From assembly GCA_041645325.1 (NCBI GenBank), contig JBAZQI010000001.1, positions 1 to 64,000 on the forward strand: 64,000 bases of DNA, written 5' to 3'. Position numbers and translations under genes: made by a program. The notes below the pieces were generated by a model. That model was not told the DNA's origin. It worked only from the letters and a program-made list of their open reading frames with translations, and made no database searches. How positions within the stretch are numbered: position 1 is the stretch's first letter; each line of letters starts with the position of its first letter. Positions 41,928 through 48,876 of the stretch are shown here, in pieces. The DNA is from JAFCCL01 sp041645325 (GTDB lineage Archaea; Iainarchaeota; Iainarchaeia; Iainarchaeales; GCA-2688035).

Positions 41928-43598
41928 TTATCCCCTCAGTGCCCGCATTACCGCAAGCAGGCCTATTATCATTGCCGCCAAAAATCCGGCTGCGCCTATG
42001 TCAGCCGTGTTTCCCATTGCGGTTTGGATGTTTGTGAACAGCATTATTCCGGAACCAAGGATGAGCGCCGACACTATGAGGCTTATGCTTATGGTGTTGC
42101 TGCTTTTTTTGAGGCTCCTGCTCAGCTCGTCAATGTTTTTGGCTTCTATCGAAACCTTGAGGTCGTCTTCCTCAAGCTTTTTGAATATTTTTAACATGCT
42201 TTCCGGAAGCCTTTTTATGAGCCTGTCGAATTCAAAGTAGTTGTCCCTGAAGGCCCTGATTAGATAACCCGGCTTGGTTTTTTCTTCCATTATTTTTTGG
42301 ATATATGGCGTTGCCTTTTCAACGAGGTTGAAGTTCGGATCAAGCGTTTCCACCGTGTTCTGGGCAACGCTTATGCTTCTCAGGAAAAGAAGGTATTCCT
42401 GCGGAACCCTTGCCTTGTGCTTTACCATTGCCCTTATCAAGGCGTTTCCAAACCCTTCAAAGTCTATTTTTTCGTAGCCTATGTCGTAAAAATAGTCCAT
42501 TATGTCCGCGAGGTCCAGCATGAATTTTTGCTCGTCGTCAAGGCTGTCAATGACACCCATTGCCTGCAACTGCCTTGTCAGGCCCTTTACGTTTCTTTCA
42601 ACTATCAGCACAATCATTGCCGCAACGTTGTTTATTGATTCCTCGTTCAGCCTGCCTATCATGCCGAAATCAACAAGGCTCAGTATCGGCTTGTTTTTGC
42701 GGATGTGCACAAAAACGTTTCCGGGGTGAGGATCTGCCTGGAAAAAGCCGTAGACAAGCATCTGCCTGAAAAAGCAGTCCGTGTAAAGGCTTGCAATCTC
42801 TTTTTTGAGCTGGCTTTTCTTGCTGTGAAAAAACTTGCTTATTTTCCTGCCCTGCACCCTTTCAAGCGTCAAAACCTTCGCTGTGCTGTAATCCCTGTAA
42901 ACCTTTGGAATCACAATGTTTGCATCATTCCTGAAGTTCATTCCAAAGTGCTCGGCGTTGGTGGCTTCCCTCTTGTAGTCAAGCTCTTTCATTATTGTTT
43001 CGCCGAATTCCTTGGCTATGTTTGTCGGATTGTAGTAGTGCGTTTCCGTGATGTTTTTCTCGACAAGCTCTGCAATGAACTTCATTATGCGGAGGTCTTC
43101 CCCGATAATGCGCGTTATGTTGGGCCTCTGCACTTTGACCGCAACACGCCTTCCGTTGTGCATGGTTGCAAGGTGCACCTGGCCTATTGATGCCGCGGCA
43201 ACCGGCGTTTTTTCAAAGTGCTTGAATAGCGTGTCAACCGATTTGCCGAGCTCTTCCTTTATGATTTTCTCGGTCTCCTCAAAAGGAAAAGGCGGTACGT
43301 TGTCCTGAAGCTTTTTCATCTCTTCAATGTACTCTTCTTTCACAAGGTCCGGCCTTGTGCTCAGCATCTGCCCGAATTTTATGAACGTGGGGCCGAGCTC
43401 TTCAAAGATTTTGCGCAGTTTCACAGGCCCAGGGATTTCTTCCTTGCATTCCTCGCTTCCCTCAAGGCATTTCAGGAAGGGGTACTTTCCCTTCATCTGC
43501 GTTACTTCCCTCGAGGTCTCCCATCCATACTTGAGGAAAACCCTCATTATTTCAAGGAATCTCTTAATGTCCCCCGGCGTCTCAAGAAAGCTGAGCAT
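41928..43598 (-). CDS. ubiB: UbiB/ABC1-family atypical kinase
   Basis: A 556-aa ADCK/UbiB protein. The KxGQ motif FIKFGQMLSTRP, the Ala-rich loop VAAASIGQVH, VAVKVQRPN with the ATP lysine, DPHPGNVFVH and VDFGMIGR are all present. Two hydrophobic helices at the C-terminus anchor it in the membrane. Members support quinone or other isoprenoid lipid metabolism. In this archaeon no quinone genes are visible here, so its lipid partner is open. It is the last gene of a three-gene minus-strand operon after the phasin-like gene. Confidence 0.93.
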   Translation of the reverse strand: MLSFLETPGDIKRFLEIMRVFLKYGWETSREVTQMKGKYPFLKCLEGSEECKEEIPGPVKLRKIFEELGPTFIKFGQMLSTRPDLVKEEYIEEMKKLQDNVPPFPFEETEKIIKEELGKSVDTLFKHFEKTPVAAASIGQVHLATMHNGRRVAVKVQRPNITRIIGEDLRIMKFIAELVEKNITETHYYNPTNIAKEFGETIMKELDYKREATNAEHFGMNFRNDANIVIPKVYRDYSTAKVLTLERVQGRKISKFFHSKKSQLKKEIASLYTDCFFRQMLVYGFFQADPHPGNVFVHIRKNKPILSLVDFGMIGRLNEESINNVAAMIVLIVERNVKGLTRQLQAMGVIDSLDDEQKFMLDLADIMDYFYDIGYEKIDFEGFGNALIRAMVKHKARVPQEYLLFLRSISVAQNTVETLDPNFNLVEKATPYIQKIMEEKTKPGYLIRAFRDNYFEFDRLIKRLPESMLKIFKKLEEDDLKVSIEAKNIDELSRSLKKSSNTISISLIVSALILGSGIMLFTNIQTAMGNTADIGAAGFLAAMIIGLLAVMRALRG

Positions 43599-43637
43599 TC
43601 AATTCCCCTTTCAAATCTGCTTTTTCAGTTTCCTTTA

Positions 43638-43874
43638 TCATTTAGCCCTGTGAAGTTTATCAACTTCTGCAGGCGTCAATTCTGACAATATTGGTATTAG
43701 ACTAAGACTGACATTTTTGTCACGAATCAACTCGTTGAGTCTTTTTGGACCCCCTTCTGTTGCAAGAATTCTTCTGAATTCTTCCAGATCCATCCTTTTG
43801 CTTGGTGTTGTTATGAGTGGGCTCGTTTGTCTTTTTCCTCGACCATAACTACGAATTCTTTTAACTATTCCCAT
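43638..43874 (-). CDS. Hypothetical protein, 78 aa
   Basis: A basic start (MGIVKRIRSYGRGKRQTSPL) is followed by a helical part, DLEEFRRILATEGGPKRLNE and ILSELTPAEVDKLHRAK. Its ATG overlaps the phasin-like stop (TAATG), and ubiB follows 40 bp later, so it is co-translated with them. No family recognised. Confidence 0.55.
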   Translation of the reverse strand: MGIVKRIRSYGRGKRQTSPLITTPSKRMDLEEFRRILATEGGPKRLNELIRDKNVSLSLIPILSELTPAEVDKLHRAK

Positions 43875-44227
43875 TAAGATCTCTCCCTTTTAGATTTTTT
43901 CTTTTTGCCGGACTTTTCAGCTTTTCTTTTCTTATTTTCAAGGATCGTGATCTGCCTTGAAAGGTTCTGAATAACGCGGTTCATTTCCGCAAGGTCATTG
44001 CTGCTGTAAAGCCTTGTCTTCAAAGCCTTTTTTTTCATCCTCTTGCGCATTGTTTCAAGCTGCCTTTGCTGTTCCGCAAGCCAGGCGTAAACCATTTTTT
44101 CGCCTTCGTTCGAGCTCAGCTTTTTTGATTTCTCAAGCCTTTTCACGGCCTTGTTGAAATTGTCCCCGCTTATTTTAACGAGCCCCAGGGCAAAATTCAT
44201 CCCGTCCCTTATAACATCTTTCGGCAT
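43874..44227 (-). CDS. Phasin-like coiled-coil protein
   Basis: A 117-aa protein from ATG 44227, which has GGAGG seven bases before it. MPKDVIRDGMNFALGLVKIS and VYAWLAEQQRQLETMRKRMK resemble the phasin/PhaF-type helical family. A Lys-rich tail (KKKSKRERS) follows. Phasin-like proteins often accompany ubiB-type kinases and may coat a lipid surface. First gene of the ubiB operon. Confidence 0.6.
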   Translation of the reverse strand: MPKDVIRDGMNFALGLVKISGDNFNKAVKRLEKSKKLSSNEGEKMVYAWLAEQQRQLETMRKRMKKKALKTRLYSSNDLAEMNRVIQNLSRQITILENKKRKAEKSGKKKKSKRERS

Positions 44228-44275
44228 AAAAAAACCTCCGGTAACGTTTGATTGGTTATTAAATGGAATTCGCAC

Positions 44276-44501
44276 TTAATAAAACTAACTATTTGCTGAG
44301 CGGTAAAGTAAACGTCGCCTAGCATATACAATTATTACGAAGTAGAGCTGGCGGGCATTTCAGAGCTGAGAAAAATATGGGTCGAGAGCCTGCAAAGCCC
44401 GAGCCGTTAAATCGCTGTTATGCAAAATTGAGCGATAGCGAGAAGTGCAACGTCCACGAGAAATGCGAAGCATTTCGAAGGCGTATAATGCAGGGGCAAA
44501 A
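44276..44501. other. Intergenic region with hairpins, possible RNA or worn T2
   Basis: No frame of interest. Minus strand reads CGAAATGC-TTC-GCATTTCTCG, then CTCGCTATCGCTCAATTTTG, which resembles the hairpin and tail of T2 repeats. An outer GAGCCTGCAAAGCCCGAGCC stretch is GC-rich against an AT-rich background. It may be a small RNA gene or a decayed repeat. Confidence 0.3.
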
Positions 44502-44810
44502 TTACTTATTCTTATTAATCAATTCTATTAACGCTTTTCTTTTCCAAACTACTAATTTATATTCTTGGCCAGAAACCAATTTTATAAGAATTCCATTTGG
44601 AACTATTCCCAGAGTATTTCTTGGTTTTACTTCTTGTATTTGGTTTAATGGAACCTCTAACGTTTGTTTCTGAATATTGATTGCATGGGGCTCAAAAATA
44701 AGTCGCTGATTTGTAATTTTCAATCTGCCGCCAACAGCTTCTATTCCTCTGAACAAATTTGCAGCCCTATCAACAAGAATTTGTTCATTTTTCTTTGGTT
44801 CGAATGTCAT
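44502..44810 (-). CDS. GRAM-domain-like protein
   Basis: A 102-aa protein from the ATG before TFEPKKNEQ; the frame stays open to 44834. The core AANLFRGIEAVGGRLKITNQ, RLIFEPHAINIQ, LNQIQEVKPRNTLGIVPNGI and YKLVVWKRKALIELI matches the GRAM/bPH-like fold (small sheet with final helix). Such domains bind lipids or proteins. A small free-standing copy is common in prokaryotes; its role is unknown. Confidence 0.7.
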   Translation of the reverse strand: MTFEPKKNEQILVDRAANLFRGIEAVGGRLKITNQRLIFEPHAINIQKQTLEVPLNQIQEVKPRNTLGIVPNGILIKLVSGQEYKLVVWKRKALIELINKNK

Positions 44811-44845
44811 AGTATATTTTGCCCCTACCGGCAAAGCCGGAAAAA

Positions 44846-45247
44846 TCAGCTTCCTTTTTTCCTGACTACCTTTACCTGGTCGCCCCAGCGCACGTACTCC
44901 ACCTCAACGCCTGAGGCAAGGCCCTGGATGTCAGCCGGCTTTTTGACGTCAAAGGTCTCATAGGAGGTCAAATCCATTATCTGCGCAATGTCGCCCATTA
45001 CGGCAACGACCTGTGCACTACCCTTGACCATTATCGGAACCTCGGCATCCATGCCGGTTGACTTCAAAAGGCCGCGTTTGTTTCCCAAAAAAACGTCTAT
45101 GGCCACGATCCTTGCCTTTGCAGAACCGTGCTTTCCCGGCTTTGACTTGTCGGCTGTCTTGACCTGGCAGACAAAACCGTCAATAAGAACATAGCTGCCT
45201 GGTTTCAGGCTTCCTATATTGGTAAACTTCTTTTCCCCTTCAGTCAA
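44846..45247 (-). CDS. eif5A: Translation factor aIF5A
   Basis: A 133-aa protein that rescues ribosomes stalled on difficult peptide bonds. The hypusine/deoxyhypusine loop is DKSKPGKHGSAKARI with target lysine K39. A beta-barrel and an OB domain follow (VPIMVKGSAQVVAVMGDIAQ, MDLTSYETFDVKKP). The start is a TTG at 45247, with a TATA-like AGATATTTAAA about 35 bp upstream on this strand. A T2 repeat lies behind the promoter. Confidence 0.96.
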   Translation of the reverse strand: MTEGEKKFTNIGSLKPGSYVLIDGFVCQVKTADKSKPGKHGSAKARIVAIDVFLGNKRGLLKSTGMDAEVPIMVKGSAQVVAVMGDIAQIMDLTSYETFDVKKPADIQGLASGVEVEYVRWGDQVKVVRKKGS

Positions 45248-45297
45248 AAAAACACCTTGAATACATTAGCCAGCTTCACTTTAAATATCTTTTCGCT

Positions 45298-45375
45298 AGC
45301 CGCCACAGCCGGCTGGTCTGAGTGCCATCTTCGCGCCTTTGTGGCGCTCGATGCCACAGGCTCGTTGTTGCTCGC
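45298..45375 (+). repeat. T2 repeat, copy a
   Basis: Head AGCCGCCACAGCCGGCTGGT; variable hairpin GTGCCATC...GATGCCAC with an inner GCGCC/GGCGC; tail AGGCTCGTTGTTGCTCGC. It lies between the divergent aIF5A and NYN genes. Confidence 0.65.
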
Positions 45376-45397
45376 CAATTAGCCGTTACGCTTGAAA

Positions 45398-45522
45398 GCC
45401 GGGCTTTGCGCCATCAGGCGCATTTTTCCCAAGGCTTTTTCTGAACCGGTAAGGTTCAGAAACCGTAAGAGATGCCAAAGCATCTCTAAGGTTTTCCGCA
45501 GAAAAAAGGCTTTGCGCCCTTG
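45398..45522 (-). repeat. T1 composite repeat, twin of 39770 copy
   Basis: GCGCCATCAGGCGC hairpin, TTTTTCCCAAGGCTTTTT, CTGAACCGGTAAGGTTCAG, AAACCGTAAGAGATGCC and GCATCTCTAAGGTTT. On the minus strand it reads almost exactly like the 39770 copy over about 60 bp. It follows T2 copy a by 25 bp. Confidence 0.65.
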
Positions 45523-45658
45523 CAACCTGTTTTGCAGTCTGCCCTTTTTTGGCTGCTTTTTTGCCGGTTCCTGCCTTTTGCCCGGCTGCAATGCTTTTAA
45601 GAAACCTTTTTGTTATTTATTTGATTATTCAATTATATATTCCTTGTTGGTGTTTCCC

Positions 45659-46129
45659 TTGGTTTTGGATGATGTAAAGAAAAGGTTTGACATGGTTATC
45701 AAGAATGAGAAGCGGAAAAACATAGCTGTTTTTGTCGACGGCCCGAACATCCTGCGCAAGGAGCTTGGCATTAACCTGGTTGACATAAAAAAGGTTTTGG
45801 AAAAATACGGCAACCTTAAGATTGCCAGGGTTTTCCTGAACCAGTTTGCCTCAAACAAGCTTGTTGAGGCTGTTGTCAACGAGGGATTTGAGACAGTGCT
45901 GACAGTGGGCGACATTGACGTTGCAATGGCCTGCGATGCTACTGAGGCAATTTTCAACAAGGCAATCCATTCCATTGCGTTTGTGACGCGTGACTCTGAC
46001 TTTTTGCCTGCAATGATGAAGGCAAAGCGCTATGGCAAGCAGACAATTGCGGTTATGGCTGAAGAGGCCTCGGCGGCAGCCTTAAAAAACACTGCCGATG
46101 TAGTAATTGTGCTGGGTGCATCAAAATGA
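45659..46129 (+). CDS. NYN-domain (PIN-like) RNase-fold protein
   Basis: A 156-aa protein of the archaeal NYN family (TIGR00288 type): KNIAVFVDGPNILRKELGI, IARVFLNQFASNKLVEAVVN, GDIDVAMACDATEAI and FVTRDSDFLPAMMKAKRYG. The acids in VDGPN, GDIDVAM and TRDSDF form the metal site of this predicted RNase. The TTG at 45659 lies about 20 bp after an AATTATATAT box, so a leaderless start is likely. It overlaps the next gene by 4 bp. Confidence 0.85.
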   Translation: MVLDDVKKRFDMVIKNEKRKNIAVFVDGPNILRKELGINLVDIKKVLEKYGNLKIARVFLNQFASNKLVEAVVNEGFETVLTVGDIDVAMACDATEAIFNKAIHSIAFVTRDSDFLPAMMKAKRYGKQTIAVMAEEASAAALKNTADVVIVLGASK

Positions 46130-46614
46130 ACATTCCTGTCGGAACAATTGAAGAGCAAAGAAAGGCCTTTTCCGAGTCAAACCCTTTTGAAAAGCTTGCA
46201 GGGCTCTTGAGAACCGGTTTTGACGGTTACCTTATAGCCACAATCGAGGGTGTTTCCGGCCTTGAAGAGGGCCTGCTTTTGATAAGGGACAAAGAAATCA
46301 CGGGCGCGGTTTTTGAGGCGCTGCGCATCAACAAGCAGCTTTTTGGGCCAGAGGCATTGCGCCTTGTTTTCAACCTGCTAAGGGCAAAGAAAGGCGTTTT
46401 TGACGTGAACAGGCTCAGCAGGCAGCAGATTGATTTGATAATTGCCTTCAATGAAAAGCTTGTGCTTTCCAAGCCCTTGGATGAATCCTTGCTTTTGAAG
46501 CTTGAGCCGTCTTCCTACCAGCCTGCGCTTGTTTCAAAGGCGTTTGAAATAGAGCTTGAGTCAACGGATTCAAGGCACGGCCTTCTGGAGAAAATGGGGC
46601 TTGGGTCAATCTGA
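46126..46614 (+). CDS. Archaeal conserved protein, possibly DUF2226-like
   Basis: A 162-aa protein opening MNIPVGTIEEQRKAFSESNP, then FDGYLIATIEGVSGLEEGLL, LLIRDKEITGAVFEALRINK, and a C-terminal helix pair. The start and the middle sheet recall DUF2226 proteins of archaea; I cannot verify that. Overlap with the NYN gene indicates translational coupling, and the product may bind it. Confidence 0.6.
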   Translation: MNIPVGTIEEQRKAFSESNPFEKLAGLLRTGFDGYLIATIEGVSGLEEGLLLIRDKEITGAVFEALRINKQLFGPEALRLVFNLLRAKKGVFDVNRLSRQQIDLIIAFNEKLVLSKPLDESLLLKLEPSSYQPALVSKAFEIELESTDSRHGLLEKMGLGSI

Positions 46615-46732
46615 AACCAGGTGCAGTGGAAAAAAGGGGGCTGTGATGCTGTTTTTTAAAGGGCTTGGAGCAATCCGCCTTCTTTTTTAATTGGTTTCGC
46701 TGTTGCCAGTATTATATCGGTGGCTTTGAAAT

Positions 46733-47194
46733 ATGCGGGGTTTGAGTTATTTTTTCACGAGATTTGCGGCAAAGGTTCTTGATTTTGACCACACTTCCCT
46801 TCCCGAACAGCAGTTTGCAATGATTCAGGACATGCTTGCAAACGAAACAGTGCAGGTCAAGGGAAAGGATATGCAGGAGCTTTTGTCCTGCCTCAAAAGA
46901 AAGCACCTTGTCAACAGCATTACCATAAGAAGGCTCAGGGACGGCATTGTGTTCAGCAGCAACGGCAACGGCCAAGTCGAAAGCAATAACGCCTCGCAGA
47001 TTGTCGACTTTGTAAACAAGACCTTTTCTTCCGCTGACCTTGTGACAATGCGCACTGAAAAGGAATGGGTGATGCTTTTGCCTTTCAACGGCAGCATTTT
47101 TGTGGTAAAGGCAAACAGCGCCCTTTCCGGAATAGAGCTAAGGGCTCTTGCGCGCGAAACAGAGTCCTTGCTGAAAAAAAGGGCAATTGCCTGA
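46733..47194 (+). CDS. Hypothetical protein before minD, 153 aa
   Basis: No family recognised. LSYFFTRFAAKVLDFDHTSL begins it; the middle (ELLSCLKRKHLVNSITIRRL) and the end (WVMLLPFNGSIFVVKANSAL) have an alternating strand-helix character that could be a roadblock-like fold. It sits 65 bp upstream of minD on the same strand, so a partner role for the MinD ATPase is possible. Confidence 0.5.
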   Translation: MRGLSYFFTRFAAKVLDFDHTSLPEQQFAMIQDMLANETVQVKGKDMQELLSCLKRKHLVNSITIRRLRDGIVFSSNGNGQVESNNASQIVDFVNKTFSSADLVTMRTEKEWVMLLPFNGSIFVVKANSALSGIELRALARETESLLKKRAIA

Positions 47195-47259
47195 AAATGC
47201 CAAAAAGCAATATTTTTTAACATTAAAGGGCTATAATACCGCAACAGGGTGATTGATTA

Positions 47260-48054
47260 ATGGGGAAAATAATAACAATTGCATCGGGAAAAGGCGGCGT
47301 TGGAAAAACAACGCTCACAGCAAACGTAGGCATAGCGCTTGCCCAAAAAAACTTCAAAGTGCTTCTCATTGACGCCGACATTGCAATGGCAAACCTGAGC
47401 CTGCTGCTTGGAATGCAGTCCTCGCCCATAACGCTCCATGATGTGCTCGTCGGAGAGAGCGATGTTGAAGACGCAATATACGAGGGGCCTGCGGGTGTCA
47501 ACTTTATTCCAAGCGGCTTGAGCCTTGAATCCTACAGGCGCGTTGACACAGAGCGCCTTGAAGGCGTGGTAAGGAAGGTTGCGGCAAAGTACGATTTTGT
47601 GCTCCTTGACGCGCCTCCGGGAATAGAAAAAAACGTGATGTCCGCGCTTGCCGCGGCCGACGAAGTTCTCCTGATTACAATGCCCCTTTCCCCAAGCATT
47701 GCCGACATGCTCAAGACAAAGATTGTGAGCCAAAGGCTTGGCTCAAACCCGATTGGCATTGTGGTAAACTTCAGCACCGGCGAAAAAGGCGAAATAAGGA
47801 ACGAGGACATAATGAAAATGCTTGAGCTGCCTGTTTACGGCACAATCCCTTACGACCCGGAGGTAAGGCGGAGTTACATGCAGCAGAACGTGCAGCCTGT
47901 CATGATCAGAAAGCCCACAACCCCCGCCGCAATTGAAATGAGAAAGATTGCCGCAAGGATTGCGGGAGTGAAGGCGCAGGAGTTCCTTCAGGGCGCAAAG
48001 AAGCACGAAGGGTTTTTAAGCAGGTTGCTGGCAAAATTCAGAAAAGGCAAATGA
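47260..48054 (+). CDS. minD: MinD/ParA-family ATPase
   Basis: A 264-aa deviant Walker ATPase: IASGKGGVGKTTLTANV (residues 7-23) holds the signature lysine; LLIDADIAMANLSLLLGM and LLDAPPGIEKNV give switch motifs. The C-terminal HEGFLSRLLAKFRKGK is an amphipathic helix like the membrane-targeting sequence of MinD. Archaeal MinD homologues position polar complexes; no MinC or MinE is here. Confidence 0.93.
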   Translation: MGKIITIASGKGGVGKTTLTANVGIALAQKNFKVLLIDADIAMANLSLLLGMQSSPITLHDVLVGESDVEDAIYEGPAGVNFIPSGLSLESYRRVDTERLEGVVRKVAAKYDFVLLDAPPGIEKNVMSALAAADEVLLITMPLSPSIADMLKTKIVSQRLGSNPIGIVVNFSTGEKGEIRNEDIMKMLELPVYGTIPYDPEVRRSYMQQNVQPVMIRKPTTPAAIEMRKIAARIAGVKAQEFLQGAKKHEGFLSRLLAKFRKGK

Positions 48055-48077
48055 TTCTTGTAAGGGGGACCAATTTT

Positions 48078-48296
48078 ATGGCAAACAGACCATTTGACAT
48101 GCTCAATGACGCATTGGGAAAAGAAGTACTCATTGTGCTCAAAGGAAACACGCTGGTAAGGGGAACGCTCAAGGCGTTTGACGTGCACCTCAACCTCGTG
48201 CTGGACAATGCGGAACAGCTGGAAAACGGCGAAACAAAAACAAAATACGGCAAGCTCATGGTAAGAGGCGACAGCGTAGTCCTCATAAGCGCATAA
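48078..48296 (+). CDS. LSm/Sm-like archaeal RNA-binding protein
   Basis: A 72-aa SmAP from ATG 48078. Sm1 motif VLIVLKGNTLVRGTLKAFDV, then NLVLDNAEQLE, and Sm2 motif GKLMVRGDSVVLIS. These form a heptameric ring that binds U-rich RNA. The frame overlapping the minD stop is shorter in conservation, so the ATG is preferred. A T2 repeat begins 4 bp after its stop. Confidence 0.95.
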   Translation: MANRPFDMLNDALGKEVLIVLKGNTLVRGTLKAFDVHLNLVLDNAEQLENGETKTKYGKLMVRGDSVVLISA

Positions 48297-48299
48297 AAG

Positions 48300-48379
48300 A
48301 GCCGACACGTCCGGCTGGTACGAGCAAGGGCCCTATTTCGCTCCCTTTTGGTCGCTCAATAGGGCGGCTTCGCTGGCAA
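48300..48379 (+). repeat. T2 repeat, copy b
   Basis: Head AGCCGACACGTCCGGCTGGT; variable hairpin CCCTATT...AATAGGG; the tail GCGGCTTCGCTGGCAAG is the most diverged of the four. It lies directly after the LSm stop codon and 100 bp before tRNA-Ala. Confidence 0.6.
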
Positions 48380-48485
48380 GTCCTTCTTCTTATGGGAAAA
48401 AAAACTTTGGAAAAAACCCGTGTTCAATGTCACGAGTTCACTTCGTTCGCATTTTTAACCTTTTCTTGAAACTATTTTTCATTAA

Positions 48486-48557
48486 GGGCCCTTGGTCTAG
48501 TGGTATGATGCTCGGTTGGCAATCGGGAGGTCGCGGGTTCAATTCCCGCAGGGTCCA
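48486..48557 (+). tRNA. tRNA-Ala(GGC)
   Basis: Acceptor GGGCCCT pairs with AGGGTCC and includes the G3:U70 pair (G48488, T48554) that defines alanine identity. Anticodon stem CTCGG/TCGGG with loop TTGGCAA gives anticodon GGC. T arm GCGGG-TTCAATT-CCCGC. No CCA is encoded and no intron is present. The last 20 bases and two following are repeated 139 bp downstream. Confidence 0.93.
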
Positions 48558-48559
48558 AA
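48538..48559 (+). repeat. Direct repeat, tRNA-Ala 3' end
   Basis: 22 bp (TTCAATTCCCGCAGGGTCCA plus AA) ending 2 bp beyond tRNA-Ala. It is identical to 48677-48698. This geometry, a tRNA 3' end repeated after a short insert, is that of an attachment-site pair. Confidence 0.7.
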
Positions 48560-48599
48560 ACCCATTGAGCCCAAGCGAAATGGGTTCTCCTGTGGCAGT

Positions 48600-48676
48600 T
48601 GTAATTTTCCAAAGGCTTTTGTGCAACAGCCTTTAACAAAGGCTGGCGAAAAATGCTTCGCGAGCACAAAAGGCTT
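48600..48676 (-). repeat. Degenerate T1 repeat between tRNA-end copies
   Basis: TTTTCCAAAGGCTTTTGTGC, CAGCCTTTAACAAAGGCTG, then GAAAAATGCTTCGCGAGC and ACAAAAGGCTTTT. The signature has changed (CCAAAGG), but the outer GGCTTTTGTGC/GCACAAAAG arms still pair. It is the cargo between the duplicated tRNA-Ala ends. Confidence 0.5.
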
Positions 48677-48698
48677 TTCAATTCCCGCAGGGTCCAAA
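48677..48698 (+). repeat. Direct repeat, second copy of tRNA-Ala 3' end
   Basis: Identical 22 bp to 48538-48559, with no tRNA body before it. T2 copy c begins on its last base. Confidence 0.7.
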
Positions 48699-48764
48699 GC
48701 CGCCACTGCCGGCTGGTCAGGGTACGATTGCCTTCGGCAATCCTACAGGCTCGCTATTGCTCGC
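48698..48764 (+). repeat. T2 repeat, copy c
   Basis: Head AGCCGCCACTGCCGGCTGGT; variable hairpin GATTGCC-TTC-GGCAATC; tail AGGCTCGCTATTGCTCGC. It joins directly to the duplicated tRNA-Ala end. The rest of the gap to 48876 holds nothing I recognise. Confidence 0.65.
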
Positions 48765-48876
48765 CATTGTGCAAAGTGAAATGGTTTTTTTGCCAAAAGT
48801 GCCGCAAATTGGCTTTAATGTTGTTTTTGGCAGCTGACGAAAGCTTTTTTTAGGCGGTAGGCGTATTCTATTTGAA

